9,848 bases of DNA from Methanobacteriota archaeon. GTDB lineage: Archaea; Halobacteriota; Methanomicrobia; Methanomicrobiales; Methanospirillaceae. Positions within the stretch are counted from its first letter, which is position 1. Every line of letters starts with the position of its first letter. Of this stretch, positions 1 to 6,990 are shown in pieces. The notes under the pieces were generated by a model. It did no database searches and had not been told where the DNA came from. It was given only the letters and a program-made list of their open reading frames with translations. The DNA is taken from contig WRER01000012.1 of assembly GCA_009779205.1 (NCBI GenBank), positions 1-9,848 of the forward strand, in the 5' to 3' direction. Both the position numbers and the translations under genes were made by a program.

Positions 1-1287
1 AAAGGAGAGATCATTTTAGGCTGTGCAGGATATGATCCAGCCCATTCACACCTCATCATTTCGAAACGAAATCATTTTGCAGACCATGGCGCAGGTGCAG
101 ATGGAGGCGTCATTGGGCGTGTGATATCTGGATTTTCTTTTGTTACATCTTTTGAACGCGCAACAACAATCGAAGGGGCAGAGCCAATTATTACATTTTC
201 AGATGCAGTACATGCAGAAACAACCACTGATTTGCAAGCTCCCATATCTGATGGTATGCAGATTTTTACTTTCATCTCTGTGCGTGCATGGGGCTATAAT
301 CCTGAAGATCCACATAAGACAGATATCAGCGCGACAAGCAGTGTTGAGCACATGCTCCTTGCACTTGAGGGTGGCTCCTGGAAGACAGATATCACTTTTT
401 CAAACCATATTCGAGATGATCTCATGGCTGGAACGGAAGTTCCAATGGAGAACGATCCGCCACGATCTCCTGGGACTGTCATGGTGAGAACCCATGGAAA
501 AAAGATAGGATCGCTCTATCTGTACACCAGCCAGCTTCCAAAAAGCCTTGCCCACACATGCACTGGCACGGTAACAACAGGACTTGAGATGGCATTGGTC
601 GTCAAAGAAGGCGATATATTTCAAATTAAAACAGAACCTGAAAAATTTGACATCATCGGACTGACGCTGAAAGATGCCAATGACCTCGCAGAGAAACGAG
701 GCATTGCATTCTCCTTTGAGACAGTAATTGTTGCAGATTCATCAGCAGGGGTTCATGCGATTGATGAGTCAGAGTATCTTGTTATTGAACAAAAACCTGC
801 AACAACCCTTGAAATACTGGCACTCGGAGAAGTACAAGCTCAGGTAGTTCCATACACGGCAGTCATAGATATTACACTTGATGATGAGAATGCACCTATA
901 AGTACTCGCATATTTCGCGAGCTTACTGGTCTGAAATATCATAGCGTTGGAAAAATGCCGCTCATTTTTATGTATGATGATGTGTATCTTTTTCAGATAA
1001 AAATACCAAAAAAAGTGAATGTAAACCCGGAAAACACCCCTGTTGAGACTGTACTACCAGGTATGCTTGGACTTACAAATGACTCCCGCAAAGGTGTTGG
1101 ATATGTGGGTGTTCGAACTCTGCCAAATACGGAATTTGGGCCGACAGCAGAGCCATTCTCAGGAACAAATATATTTGGACAGGTACTTGATATGGAAAAA
1201 CTCTCATCTCTCAAAGATGACGACATCGTTTATATCCGTGAAATCAAGTCAAATCGCAAAGAGGAGAACCACAATGCTACAGGATAA
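1..1287 (+). CDS. mmp3: Methanogenesis marker protein 3 (Mmp3), 5' end outside window
   Basis: The frame is open from base 1 to the TAA at 1285-1287, giving 428 residues; the start codon lies upstream. Assignment rests on recognition of the family, including a Gly-rich early stretch (GAGADGGVIGRV, codons near 91-126) and a C-terminal cyclophilin-like part around 1050-1250 with GLTNDSRKGVGYVGVR and FSGTNIFGQV. The family is about 500 residues long, so roughly 80 are missing; an internal ATG-like start at 121 would cut into the conserved part. Mmp3 is known from methanogens and has been found with the MCR activation machinery (McrC, Mmp7, Mmp17 and the ATPase AtwA). It probably acts in the cytoplasm as a structural or assembly subunit; no catalytic activity is evident. 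Its 3' end overlaps the next gene by 14 bases, so the two are likely translationally coupled. Confidence 0.9.
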   Translation, partial: KGEIILGCAGYDPAHSHLIISKRNHFADHGAGADGGVIGRVISGFSFVTSFERATTIEGAEPIITFSDAVHAETTTDLQAPISDGMQIFTFISVRAWGYNPEDPHKTDISATSSVEHMLLALEGGSWKTDITFSNHIRDDLMAGTEVPMENDPPRSPGTVMVRTHGKKIGSLYLYTSQLPKSLAHTCTGTVTTGLEMALVVKEGDIFQIKTEPEKFDIIGLTLKDANDLAEKRGIAFSFETVIVADSSAGVHAIDESEYLVIEQKPATTLEILALGEVQAQVVPYTAVIDITLDDENAPISTRIFRELTGLKYHSVGKMPLIFMYDDVYLFQIKIPKKVNVNPENTPVETVLPGMLGLTNDSRKGVGYVGVRTLPNTEFGPTAEPFSGTNIFGQVLDMEKLSSLKDDDIVYIREIKSNRKEENHNATG

Positions 1288-1759
1288 ATTAAAGGAAGGA
1301 ATTCGTGACGGGCCTGAGTATGCAGGAACGGTCACAAAATATGTGTTTATTGAGTCAAATCATACAACTCCTGACGATCTTGCCCTTCATGCATATGAAT
1401 TGGCTGCACCGGTTATGATTAAAGAAACCTGTTTTGGTCTTCAGGTTACTGGTGATCCTGCTGATGTAGAAGCAGTCATTGCCCGCATTCGAGAGGTGGA
1501 TCCATCACATATTTTCGTTAAAGATAGAGGCTTTCCACCAGGAGATGCAAGGAGATGTCGTGCAAATATGGGTGGAGCACGCCCAGGTTATTTTGGGCAT
1601 GAGGCAGAAGCTGGAGTGCTTAGGTATGTGTCATATGGATTACAGCGGATGTACCATGGAGATAGTCTTTCTCCATCTGAACTTGAGATTATTCATCCAA
1701 AAGAACGTGTAGAACTTTCTAATGAACGTTTACTTGAAATATTCAATCGTGATGCGTGA
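1274..1759 (+). CDS. mmp6: Methanogenesis marker protein 6 (Mmp6)
   Basis: This 161-residue protein begins MLQDKLKEGIRDGPEYAGTV and matches the methanogenesis marker 6 family in length and sequence. The frame is open much further upstream (to 1043), but that part lies inside mmp3. The ATG at 1274 is supported by a GAGGAG ribosome binding site at 1261-1266. Conserved-looking parts are a hydrophobic segment around residues 45-60 with Cys53, and an Arg/Gly-rich patch near residues 90-110 (RRCRANMGGARPGYFGHE) with Cys95. No signal peptide or membrane segment is seen. The function is unknown. Its spread restricted to methanogens and its place between mmp3 and mmp5 suggest a role in MCR maturation or activation, which is inference. 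It overlaps mmp3 by 14 bases and ends 4 bases before the chosen mmp5 start. Confidence 0.9.
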   Translation: MLQDKLKEGIRDGPEYAGTVTKYVFIESNHTTPDDLALHAYELAAPVMIKETCFGLQVTGDPADVEAVIARIREVDPSHIFVKDRGFPPGDARRCRANMGGARPGYFGHEAEAGVLRYVSYGLQRMYHGDSLSPSELEIIHPKERVELSNERLLEIFNRDA

Positions 1760-1763
1760 AATA

Positions 1764-2240
1764 ATGGCAAAAGTTTTCATTTATCCAACAACGAGCTTGA
1801 TTTTATCTGATATGGTAGAGCGCTTAGGGCATATTCCCCTCGGCTCTGCATTGTCTGTGCGAGATACAGTACAACAAGGTGGCGTGGAAGGGATTGACTC
1901 ACCCCCACTCAATATGACACCTGACGATGCTAAACGGGGATTGAAATGGGCTGCCGTTGAAGTTCCACCAGGTGTTCGAGGAAGAATGTCACTCCTTGGT
2001 CCTCTCATTGCCGAGGCTGAGGCAGCAATCATTATGGATGAGCCTCTTGCCTTCGGGTGCATGGGTTGCGCCAGAACAAATGAATTAGCGACTTTTTTAC
2101 TCAAAGAAGCAGATATCCCGGTACTTGAGCTCAATTACCCACAGACTGATGATGAAGGATTTGCATTTGTTATGGCAATAAAAGAGTTTTTGAAAGGGTT
2201 AGAAGGAGGAGAGCAGAAGGCTGGTGATGGCAATGAGTGA
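1764..2240 (+). CDS. mmp5: Methanogenesis marker protein 5 (Mmp5)
   Basis: From the ATG at 1764 the product is 158 residues and begins [20 protein letters not shown], the usual beginning of methanogenesis marker 5 proteins. ATG codons in the same frame at 1722 and 1752 would add residues that overlap mmp6 and do not look conserved. No strong ribosome binding site precedes any of them, so coupling to mmp6 termination at 1757-1759 is likely. The most telling motif is GCMGCARTN with Cys99-x2-Cys102, which could bind a metal, an iron-sulfur cluster or form a redox disulfide; this is inference. The function is not known. The gene overlaps the start of mmp15, whose product also has cysteine pairs, so the two may work together on an iron-sulfur or redox step. 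Confidence 0.88.
   Translation: MAKVFIYPTTSLILSDMVERLGHIPLGSALSVRDTVQQGGVEGIDSPPLNMTPDDAKRGLKWAAVEVPPGVRGRMSLLGPLIAEAEAAIIMDEPLAFGCMGCARTNELATFLLKEADIPVLELNYPQTDDEGFAFVMAIKEFLKGLEGGEQKAGDGNE
2205..2220 (+). promoter_or_regulatory. Ribosome binding site region of mmp15
   Basis: GGAGGAG at 2205-2211 and AAGG at 2217-2220 lie inside the end of mmp5, ahead of three in-frame starts: GTG 2224, ATG 2227 and ATG 2233. The spacing from GGAGGAG fits GTG 2224 best, while AAGG fits ATG 2227, so the start is uncertain by up to three codons. Confidence 0.6.
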
Positions 2241-3489
2241 GAGAAAGGTTCGTATCGCACAGCTATCTTGCGGCCCAGATTATAGCGGGGTTCAAAAAGA
2301 GATTAATGAAGCAGCAGCCTCTGTCAATGCAGACATTTTTTATCCAGATCTCACCCTTCGTGATATTAAACGAAATTATAAAGACTTTGGACTTGATGTC
2401 AGAAGTGGAGATTTAAAGCTCGCTATCGCACGAGCAGTAGCATTAGTTGAAGGTGCCATAGATGCAGATGCGGTGTTTATTACAACCTGTTTTCGATGTG
2501 CTGAAGCAGCGATTACGAGAAATGAGCTGCGCAATTACATTCATGAAAACTCAGATCTCCCTGTTGTAAGTTATTCTTTCACCGAACGTACAACAGCCGG
2601 CACTCTTCTTACCCGTATGGAAGCCTTAACAACAATTGCCCGCAGAAAAGCTCTGCTCGCACGCCAAACTCAGGTTGGAATGACGCTTGGTGTTGATTCT
2701 GGTTCATCAACAACAAAAGCCATTATCATGCAGGATAATGAGGTTATTGGAACCGGGTGGAGACCAACAACTGATGTGCTCCAGAGTGCGGATGAAGTGA
2801 TCGAACTCGCACTTGAAGAGGCACAGGTGCAGATGTCAGATATTGAGGCGATCGGGACGACAGGATATGGAAGATACCTGATAGGAGACAAAATAAACGC
2901 AGATCTTGTGCAGGAAGAGTTGAGTGTGAACTCAAAAGGAGCAGTGTTCTTGGCTGATTGCCAGACTGGATTCTCCACCGTTATTGATATTGGAGGAATG
3001 GACAATAAGGCGATCTCAGTTCTGGATGGGATTCCTGGAACATTTACTATGGGAGGAATCTGTGCAGGTGCATCTGGACGATTTCTTGAGATGACTGCAA
3101 AACGTCTTGGTGTAGATATTACTGAGCTCGGACCGCTTGCAATGAAAGGGATGGGAGATAGCGTTCCAATGAACAGTTATTGTATCGTATTTGGGACGCA
3201 AAGTCTGGTCAATGCTCTTGCACAGGGCCATTCAAAAGAAGATGTTGCAGCAGCTGCATGTCATAGTGTTGCAGAGCAGGTTTTTGAACAGCAGTTGCAG
3301 GAAGTTGACATTAAGGATCCAGTGATTATGGTTGGAGGAAGTTCTTTAATTCAGGGCCTTGTACGTGCCATGGGCGATCTGCTTCAGACCGAGATCGTTG
3401 TTCCACCGTACTCTCAGTACATTGGTGCCGTTGGTGCAGCACTGCTCTCTTCTGGCTATGTTGAACAGAAAAAGGAATCTAAAAAATGA
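2227..3489 (+). CDS. mmp15: Methanogenesis marker protein 15 (Mmp15), ASKHA ATPase related to 2-hydroxyacyl-CoA dehydratase activators
   Basis: The product is 420 residues from ATG 2227. Residues from about 150 onward form a BadF/HgdC-type ASKHA ATPase domain: phosphate-1 loop DSGSSTTK from Asp157, second phosphate motif DIGGMDNK, and a late glycine motif VGGSS. Cys279 in [12 protein letters not shown] and Cys319 in [10 protein letters not shown] match the two cysteines, about 40 residues apart, that hold the 4Fe-4S cluster shared between activator subunits in HgdC. In that family ATP hydrolysis drives one electron to a very low potential. The N-terminal ~150 residues are specific to this family and carry Cys15 (LSCGPDY) and Cys88-x2-Cys91 (TTCFRC). 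A role as ATP-dependent reductant for Ni-F430 or for an iron-sulfur assembly step is inference; no partner is proven. The gene overlaps mmp5 by 14 bases, and mmp17 starts 9 bases after it. Confidence 0.92.
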   Translation: MAMSERKVRIAQLSCGPDYSGVQKEINEAAASVNADIFYPDLTLRDIKRNYKDFGLDVRSGDLKLAIARAVALVEGAIDADAVFITTCFRCAEAAITRNELRNYIHENSDLPVVSYSFTERTTAGTLLTRMEALTTIARRKALLARQTQVGMTLGVDSGSSTTKAIIMQDNEVIGTGWRPTTDVLQSADEVIELALEEAQVQMSDIEAIGTTGYGRYLIGDKINADLVQEELSVNSKGAVFLADCQTGFSTVIDIGGMDNKAISVLDGIPGTFTMGGICAGASGRFLEMTAKRLGVDITELGPLAMKGMGDSVPMNSYCIVFGTQSLVNALAQGHSKEDVAAAACHSVAEQVFEQQLQEVDIKDPVIMVGGSSLIQGLVRAMGDLLQTEIVVPPYSQYIGAVGAALLSSGYVEQKKESKK

Positions 3490-3498
3490 GGATAAACG

Positions 3499-4089
3499 AT
3501 GCCTCTTGATTATTTGAAAGTGGAGTGTCCAGAACCTGTTGGCGGGCAGATCTACGAACATCTCGCATCGGTGGTGTTGAGTGAGTACGGTATGAGTAGC
3601 ATTATCGCACGCCTTCATCTGTACGTAGATCCAACGATCCCGATCTTTGTGGCGGTAGGGATGACACGAACAATGCCAGGGATGATTCTGATTCGAGACT
3701 TTTCTGATGTTGTTGTTCATGATAATGGAGAAGTTGTTGTAAATATTGGAGATGAGAAGTATCTGGCCCCACTTTTGCAGCAACTCTGGGATCGATTTGG
3801 AAAAGATCGTGTAGATCAGCCTGATCGATTTACTGTTGTGATGAAACTCTCACCTGAGGAGCAGGTAGGATTTTCAGACCTTCCCGTGGTCGATCCAGCG
3901 GATGGTCTCTATAAAGATTTGATATACGTGCTTCAGATTATCTGTCCTGAAGGATTCAAAGTCAGAACACAGCGATTTATGCCAGGGGAGTCTGGGAGAT
4001 TTTACTTTGTTGCAAGTGAGAATACCTTACCTCGTGATATTGTGCCAATCGTCACTGAAAAATTCGAAATAATGGGTGATGGAACATGA
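3499..4089 (+). CDS. mmp17: Methanogenesis marker protein 17 (Mmp17)
   Basis: This 196-residue protein (MPLDYLKVECPEPVGGQIYE at the N-terminus) matches the methanogenesis marker 17 family over its whole length. The start is supported by GAGG at 3488-3491, which overlaps the mmp15 stop codon. The sequence alternates short beta strands and helices (IPIFVAVG, DVVVHDNGEVVVNIG, LIYVLQIICPEGFKVRTQ). It has no signal peptide, no membrane segment and only two cysteines (Cys10 and one in IICPEG), so it is unlikely to bind a cluster by itself. Mmp17 has been identified with Mmp7, Mmp3 and McrC in the fraction that activates methyl-coenzyme M reductase. A scaffold or interaction role in that complex is the best guess. 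The TGA overlaps the ATG of mmp7 by four bases (ATGA), a classic sign of coupled translation and often of subunits that assemble together. Confidence 0.9.
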   Translation: MPLDYLKVECPEPVGGQIYEHLASVVLSEYGMSSIIARLHLYVDPTIPIFVAVGMTRTMPGMILIRDFSDVVVHDNGEVVVNIGDEKYLAPLLQQLWDRFGKDRVDQPDRFTVVMKLSPEEQVGFSDLPVVDPADGLYKDLIYVLQIICPEGFKVRTQRFMPGESGRFYFVASENTLPRDIVPIVTEKFEIMGDGT

Positions 4090-5024
4090 CTCTCGTCTCT
4101 GTGACATGTAAAATGGGTGTGTACCGACATGATGAGTTTCTGGATCTCATTGATGATCTTGGTGGATATATCATTCAAAAGCAGGCTATCGCTCAGGAAG
4201 TTGTACTTCAGGCATTAGTCCCCAAAGAAGATATCGCACAACTTCGTGTATTATCACGTGTGGTTGCTGGAGAGATTCAGTATTCTCCATTAGTCGGAAC
4301 TGAAATTGCTGTTGTGAGCATGTCTCTTGATATTCATCACCTGCCACATGCGTCCTGTGATATGGGTGAATATTTGCGCAAATCTGGCGCGAAAACAAAT
4401 ATGATTGGGCTCGCTCGTGGATTTGGAAAGCGCATTGGTCTTTTAAGTGCAGAAGAGCGAGACATTATCAATGAGCATGATCTCGTTATCTTTTTGTTTG
4501 GAAACTTTGAGACATGCATAAAATATAAAATTGAAACATTCAGGCGAGGAATCTTTGTTCCGATTGTACTGTGTGGAGGTCCAAAAACAGAGGTGCTTCG
4601 AGATCTGTTTACTCCTCCTGTTGATGGATATCTGGGAAACATCGGGCGATTTATGCATCGCACACAAGAAAAAGATGAGATCGCCAAGCTCGATGAACTC
4701 ATTGCTGAGGTCAGCAGGGTACTTGACGAAAAACGCACCCGTCTTGCCCGCGATCCACTTTCTATGTCTCCTGCTCGTTTAATGGATGTTATTTTAGATG
4801 AAGTTCCTGAAATTCACAATGTGCTCTCTCCCATTCCAGTTGTTGTGCAGATGGATGGCGTGCGAATTAAACTGCCATACGAGAAGTATCATGATGTGAT
4901 CTCAGCGGTAGTTATTGAGGGCGAGATAACGATTGGAGATGTTGTGCGGCTTACCCCATCAAAAATGCAGGATTATATTCTGGCAAAGATACTGCCGATG
5001 TCAGAGACGGGGATTATGATCTGA
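4086..5024 (+). CDS. mmp7: Methanogenesis marker protein 7 (Mmp7)
   Basis: The 312-residue product matches methanogenesis marker 7. Four cysteines stand in well-formed motifs: Cys8 (VTCKMG), Cys91 (ASCDMGEY), Cys144 (FETCIKYK) and Cys163 (VLCGGPK). Residues about 93-115 (KSGAKTNMIGLARGFGKRIG) and 130-165 resemble a Rossmann-like core with a Gly-rich turn after Cys163. Mmp7 is a reported component of the MCR activation complex, which contains unusual nitrogenase-like iron-sulfur clusters. Whether these cysteines ligate one is inference from context. The C-terminal 100 residues, from about 210, are charged and mixed helix/strand. The gene starts inside the mmp17 stop codon and is the last of the operon: a T-rich stretch with a GC patch follows within 50 bases. 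Confidence 0.92.
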   Translation: MTLVSVTCKMGVYRHDEFLDLIDDLGGYIIQKQAIAQEVVLQALVPKEDIAQLRVLSRVVAGEIQYSPLVGTEIAVVSMSLDIHHLPHASCDMGEYLRKSGAKTNMIGLARGFGKRIGLLSAEERDIINEHDLVIFLFGNFETCIKYKIETFRRGIFVPIVLCGGPKTEVLRDLFTPPVDGYLGNIGRFMHRTQEKDEIAKLDELIAEVSRVLDEKRTRLARDPLSMSPARLMDVILDEVPEIHNVLSPIPVVVQMDGVRIKLPYEKYHDVISAVVIEGEITIGDVVRLTPSKMQDYILAKILPMSETGIMI

Positions 5025-5056
5025 TACGGGGGAATACATCTCCACAATATAAAGAA

Positions 5057-5197
5057 ACCATCCCCTCCTATTTTTAGCTTGTAATTCCCATTTTCTGTGT
5101 GTTTTTAAGCCGTTTTCCTATGAAATTACTGGATTTTGGTGCTTTTTCTCTTGCGCTACTTTCAGAGATTAGTTCCAATTGTGTGACCATCCCCTCC
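5057..5197. repeat. 12-base direct repeat in the mmp7-gmd spacer
   Basis: ACCATCCCCTCC occurs at 5057-5068 and again, identically, at 5186-5197. The two copies are 129 bases apart, in a spacer with no gene. They could be protein-binding sites or remnants of a short duplication. The role is unknown. Confidence 0.5.
5061..5076 (+). terminator. Probable terminator of the mmp operon
   Basis: A C-rich patch (TCCCC, 5061-5065) is followed by TATTTTTA at 5069-5076. The patch can pair with GGGGA at 5029-5033, with a 27-base loop, just after the mmp7 stop codon. Archaeal termination needs mainly a T-tract; further T5 runs at 5102-5106 and 5142-5146 could serve as backups. Confidence 0.45.
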
Positions 5198-5266
5198 CAG
5201 ATCTCTCACCTTTTTGATCCATTGTCACACGTTTTATTTCCATTTACGATAGAAATCTCTTCCGCT

Positions 5267-5286
5267 AATGCTGGTTAAGCAGCATT
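5267..5286 (+). promoter_or_regulatory. Hairpin upstream of gmd
   Basis: AATGCTG (5267-5273) and CAGCATT (5280-5286) form a perfect 7-base stem with loop GTTAAG. A weak TATA-like TTTTATTT lies at 5232-5239, so the hairpin could fall near the start of the gmd 5' leader. The rest of the 5025-5335 spacer shows only T-tracts and the direct repeat. No gene is seen there. Confidence 0.35.
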
Positions 5287-5335
5287 GAAACCATTGGAAA
5301 GATATGGGCATACCACATATGAATTAATGAATATC

Positions 5336-6379
5336 ATGAGTAGCGTTGCACTCCTCACAGGGGCTACCGGACAGGATGGATCATATCTTGCTGAGCTTTT
5401 GCTTGATAAGGGATATGAAGTCCATGCTATTGTCAGGCGTTCCTCTACCCCAAATATCAGCAGAATTGATCACATACTTAATCATCCTTCTCTGGCAGAT
5501 TCTTTTCATTTACATTATGGAGATATCTCAGATGGAGAACAGATTAATAAAATTTTACAAACGTACCAACCAGATGAAATCTACCATCTTGGAGCACAAA
5601 GTCATGTCAAAGTGAGTTTTGAGTCGGCTGAGTACACAGGAAACATTACAGGACTTTCTACAACGAGGATTCTGGAGGGAATGCGAAATGTGAAAAAAAA
5701 GACACGTATGTATCAAGCCTCCAGTAGTGAGATGTTTGGTGGCGCAGCATCTCCACAGAATGAGGAATCGTCGTTTATTCCAAGAAGCCCTTATGCGTGT
5801 GCAAAACTCTATGGATACTGGATGGTAAAAAACTACCGGGAAGGATACAACTTTTTTGCATCAAATGGTATTCTCTTCAATCATGAATCTCCTCGCAGAG
5901 GGGAAAACTTTGTTACAAGAAAGATAACCATTGGTGCCGCTTCTATCGTTGCAGGAAAAGCAAAAATGCTTGCACTTGGAAATCTTGATGCAACCCGTGA
6001 CTGGGGATTTGCACCGGAATATGTTGAAGGTATGTATCAGATACTCTCTCATACTACTGCAGATGATTTTGTGCTTGCGACCGGAAAAACCCATTCTGTT
6101 CGTGAATTTGTGGATGAAGTCTTTGCATATATTGATCTGGATGTTGACGCCCATGTAACTGTTGATCCCCGCTATTTCCGACCTACTGAGGTCGAATCAC
6201 TGCTTGGTGATGCAAGAAAAGCAAAAGGAGTTTTGGGATGGAAACCTCGGGTGTCATTTAAAGATCTCGTGAAAATTATGGTTGATGCAGATATGCGAAA
6301 GATGGGACTTTCTGTCATAGGGGAAGGTGACGAAATACTGGCAAAACATTTCCCCAATAAATGGTGGATGGGGGATTAA
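5336..6379 (+). CDS. gmd: GDP-mannose 4,6-dehydratase
   Basis: The enzyme converts GDP-D-mannose to GDP-4-keto-6-deoxy-D-mannose using bound NADP(H); the product is the precursor of GDP-L-fucose, GDP-D-rhamnose and related sugars for surface glycans. The 347 residues are typical of the family. Visible are the Rossmann motif GATGQDG (9-15), the RR-rich cofactor turn near residue 36, the active-site block SSSEMFG (129-135, Glu132), YACAK (Tyr153, Lys157), NHESPRRGENFVTRK and DPRYFRPTEVESLLGD. The position that is Thr in the E. coli enzyme (QASTSE) is Ser130 here, a conservative change. ATG 5336 gives MSSVALLTG, which aligns with family N-termini; ATG 5327 adds three residues, and a TTG at 5285 adds 17 unconserved ones. 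No clear ribosome binding site precedes these starts. The gene stands alone, with no reductase or epimerase beside it in the window. Confidence 0.95.
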   Translation: MSSVALLTGATGQDGSYLAELLLDKGYEVHAIVRRSSTPNISRIDHILNHPSLADSFHLHYGDISDGEQINKILQTYQPDEIYHLGAQSHVKVSFESAEYTGNITGLSTTRILEGMRNVKKKTRMYQASSSEMFGGAASPQNEESSFIPRSPYACAKLYGYWMVKNYREGYNFFASNGILFNHESPRRGENFVTRKITIGAASIVAGKAKMLALGNLDATRDWGFAPEYVEGMYQILSHTTADDFVLATGKTHSVREFVDEVFAYIDLDVDAHVTVDPRYFRPTEVESLLGDARKAKGVLGWKPRVSFKDLVKIMVDADMRKMGLSVIGEGDEILAKHFPNKWWMGD

Positions 6380-6469
6380 CTTCATCCAAAATCAGGAGAT
6401 AGTATGGGATACCTTTCATAGGACTTGCGCAAAATTGCACATTTGTATAGCATAATGTCTTATTAAGTC

Positions 6470-6490
6470 ACTTTAATTAATTGTTTTTAG
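6470..6490 (+). terminator. Possible terminator downstream of gmd
   Basis: An AT-rich stretch ending in TTGTTTTTA (T5 at 6484-6488) lies about 100 bases after the gmd stop. It is a plausible archaeal T-tract terminator, but no strong stem precedes it. Confidence 0.25.
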
Positions 6491-6551
6491 TTGGAAAAAG
6501 TTTAACCCATGTTGATTTTTGCGTAACTCCTATCACATTTTGTGTTTTTTC

Positions 6552-6601
6552 ATTCAGTACACACGAGTGCATATCCATGTGTAATGTTTTGTGTACTGAA
6601 T
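6552..6601. repeat. Perfect 12-base inverted repeat
   Basis: ATTCAGTACACA (6552-6563) is the exact reverse complement of TGTGTACTGAAT (6590-6601), with a 26-base spacer. It could be a stem-loop in RNA or paired sites for a dimeric regulator. Confidence 0.75.
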
Positions 6602-6672
6602 CGACAACTGTTGTGACGCCAGTTTTTTTAAGCGTGTTTGTATCGAGGAGTTTTGAAAAACAGTACACAAAA
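6587..6672. repeat. Second 12-base inverted repeat sharing an arm with the first
   Basis: TTTTGTGTACTG (6587-6598) is the exact reverse complement of CAGTACACAAAA (6661-6672), with a 62-base spacer that includes a T7 run at 6622-6628. The left arm overlaps the right arm of the 6552-6601 repeat, so the two stems could not form together. Confidence 0.7.
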
Positions 6673-6745
6673 AAATGTGCACACACACATGAGATCATAC
6701 TGATACTGTAACTAAAACATCTCTACTTTTTCACACATTGGTTAT

Positions 6746-6760
6746 CTTCTTGTTAAGAAG
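6746..6760 (+). repeat. Short hairpin
   Basis: CTTCTT and AAGAAG flank a GTT loop. It lies about 60 bases upstream of the presumed TATA box, so it could be an operator or a weak terminator. No function is shown. Confidence 0.35.
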
Positions 6761-6807
6761 TTGACATATTTAGTAGTTTCAAAACAATACTTTTCTATTT
6801 TCAAAAT

Positions 6808-6820
6808 TCGAAAAAATATA
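6808..6820 (+). promoter_or_regulatory. Probable BRE/TATA promoter of the exported-protein pair
   Basis: A purine-rich CGAAAA element (BRE-like) runs directly into AAATATA, as in archaeal promoters. Transcription would start near 6840-6846, next to a TGTGTAC copy at 6841-6847 and a GCACC/GGTGC inverted repeat (6849-6853 and 6868-6872). The 5' leader would be about 155 bases, long for an archaeon. Confidence 0.45.
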
Positions 6821-6985
6821 GTATGAAATGGTATGTAAAATGTGTACGGCACCAGTACAGTACAACAGGTGCAAAAAGTTAGCTCTGCATGGTATAGAGA
6901 GACAATTGGCCTGCATGCTACGGCAAATTTTGGAGCTGATCATCAAACTAGATCAATACTTACTTCACACAAAGGTCATAGAAAA

Positions 6986-6990
6986 GAGGT
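6986..6990 (+). promoter_or_regulatory. Ribosome binding site GAGGT fixing the start at 6999
   Basis: GAGGT ends 8 bases before ATG 6999, the codon that begins a signal peptide. This decides against upstream starts such as 6828 in the same frame. Confidence 0.7.

Noticed and set aside
1043..1273. N-terminal extension of mmp6
   Set aside because: It overlaps the conserved end of mmp3 in another frame; the GAGGAG-preceded ATG at 1274 matches the family start.
2670..3005. 111-codon minus-strand open frame
   Set aside because: It is the antisense of the conserved ATPase domain of mmp15, with Ser/Pro-rich shadow composition.
5285..5335. TTG or upstream ATG starts for gmd
   Set aside because: The added residues precede the first Rossmann strand and do not resemble the family; ATG 5336 aligns with known N-termini. 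ATG 5327 cannot be excluded.
6661..6690. CA-rich run as a microsatellite or CRISPR-like repeat
   Set aside because: The CACACA run is very short and there is no regularly spaced repeat with unique spacers anywhere in the window.
6477..6711. Open frames of 73-76 codons on both strands
   Set aside because: They mirror each other over the inverted repeats, have no ribosome binding site and give low-complexity Cys/His/Thr-rich products; they are better explained by the repeats.
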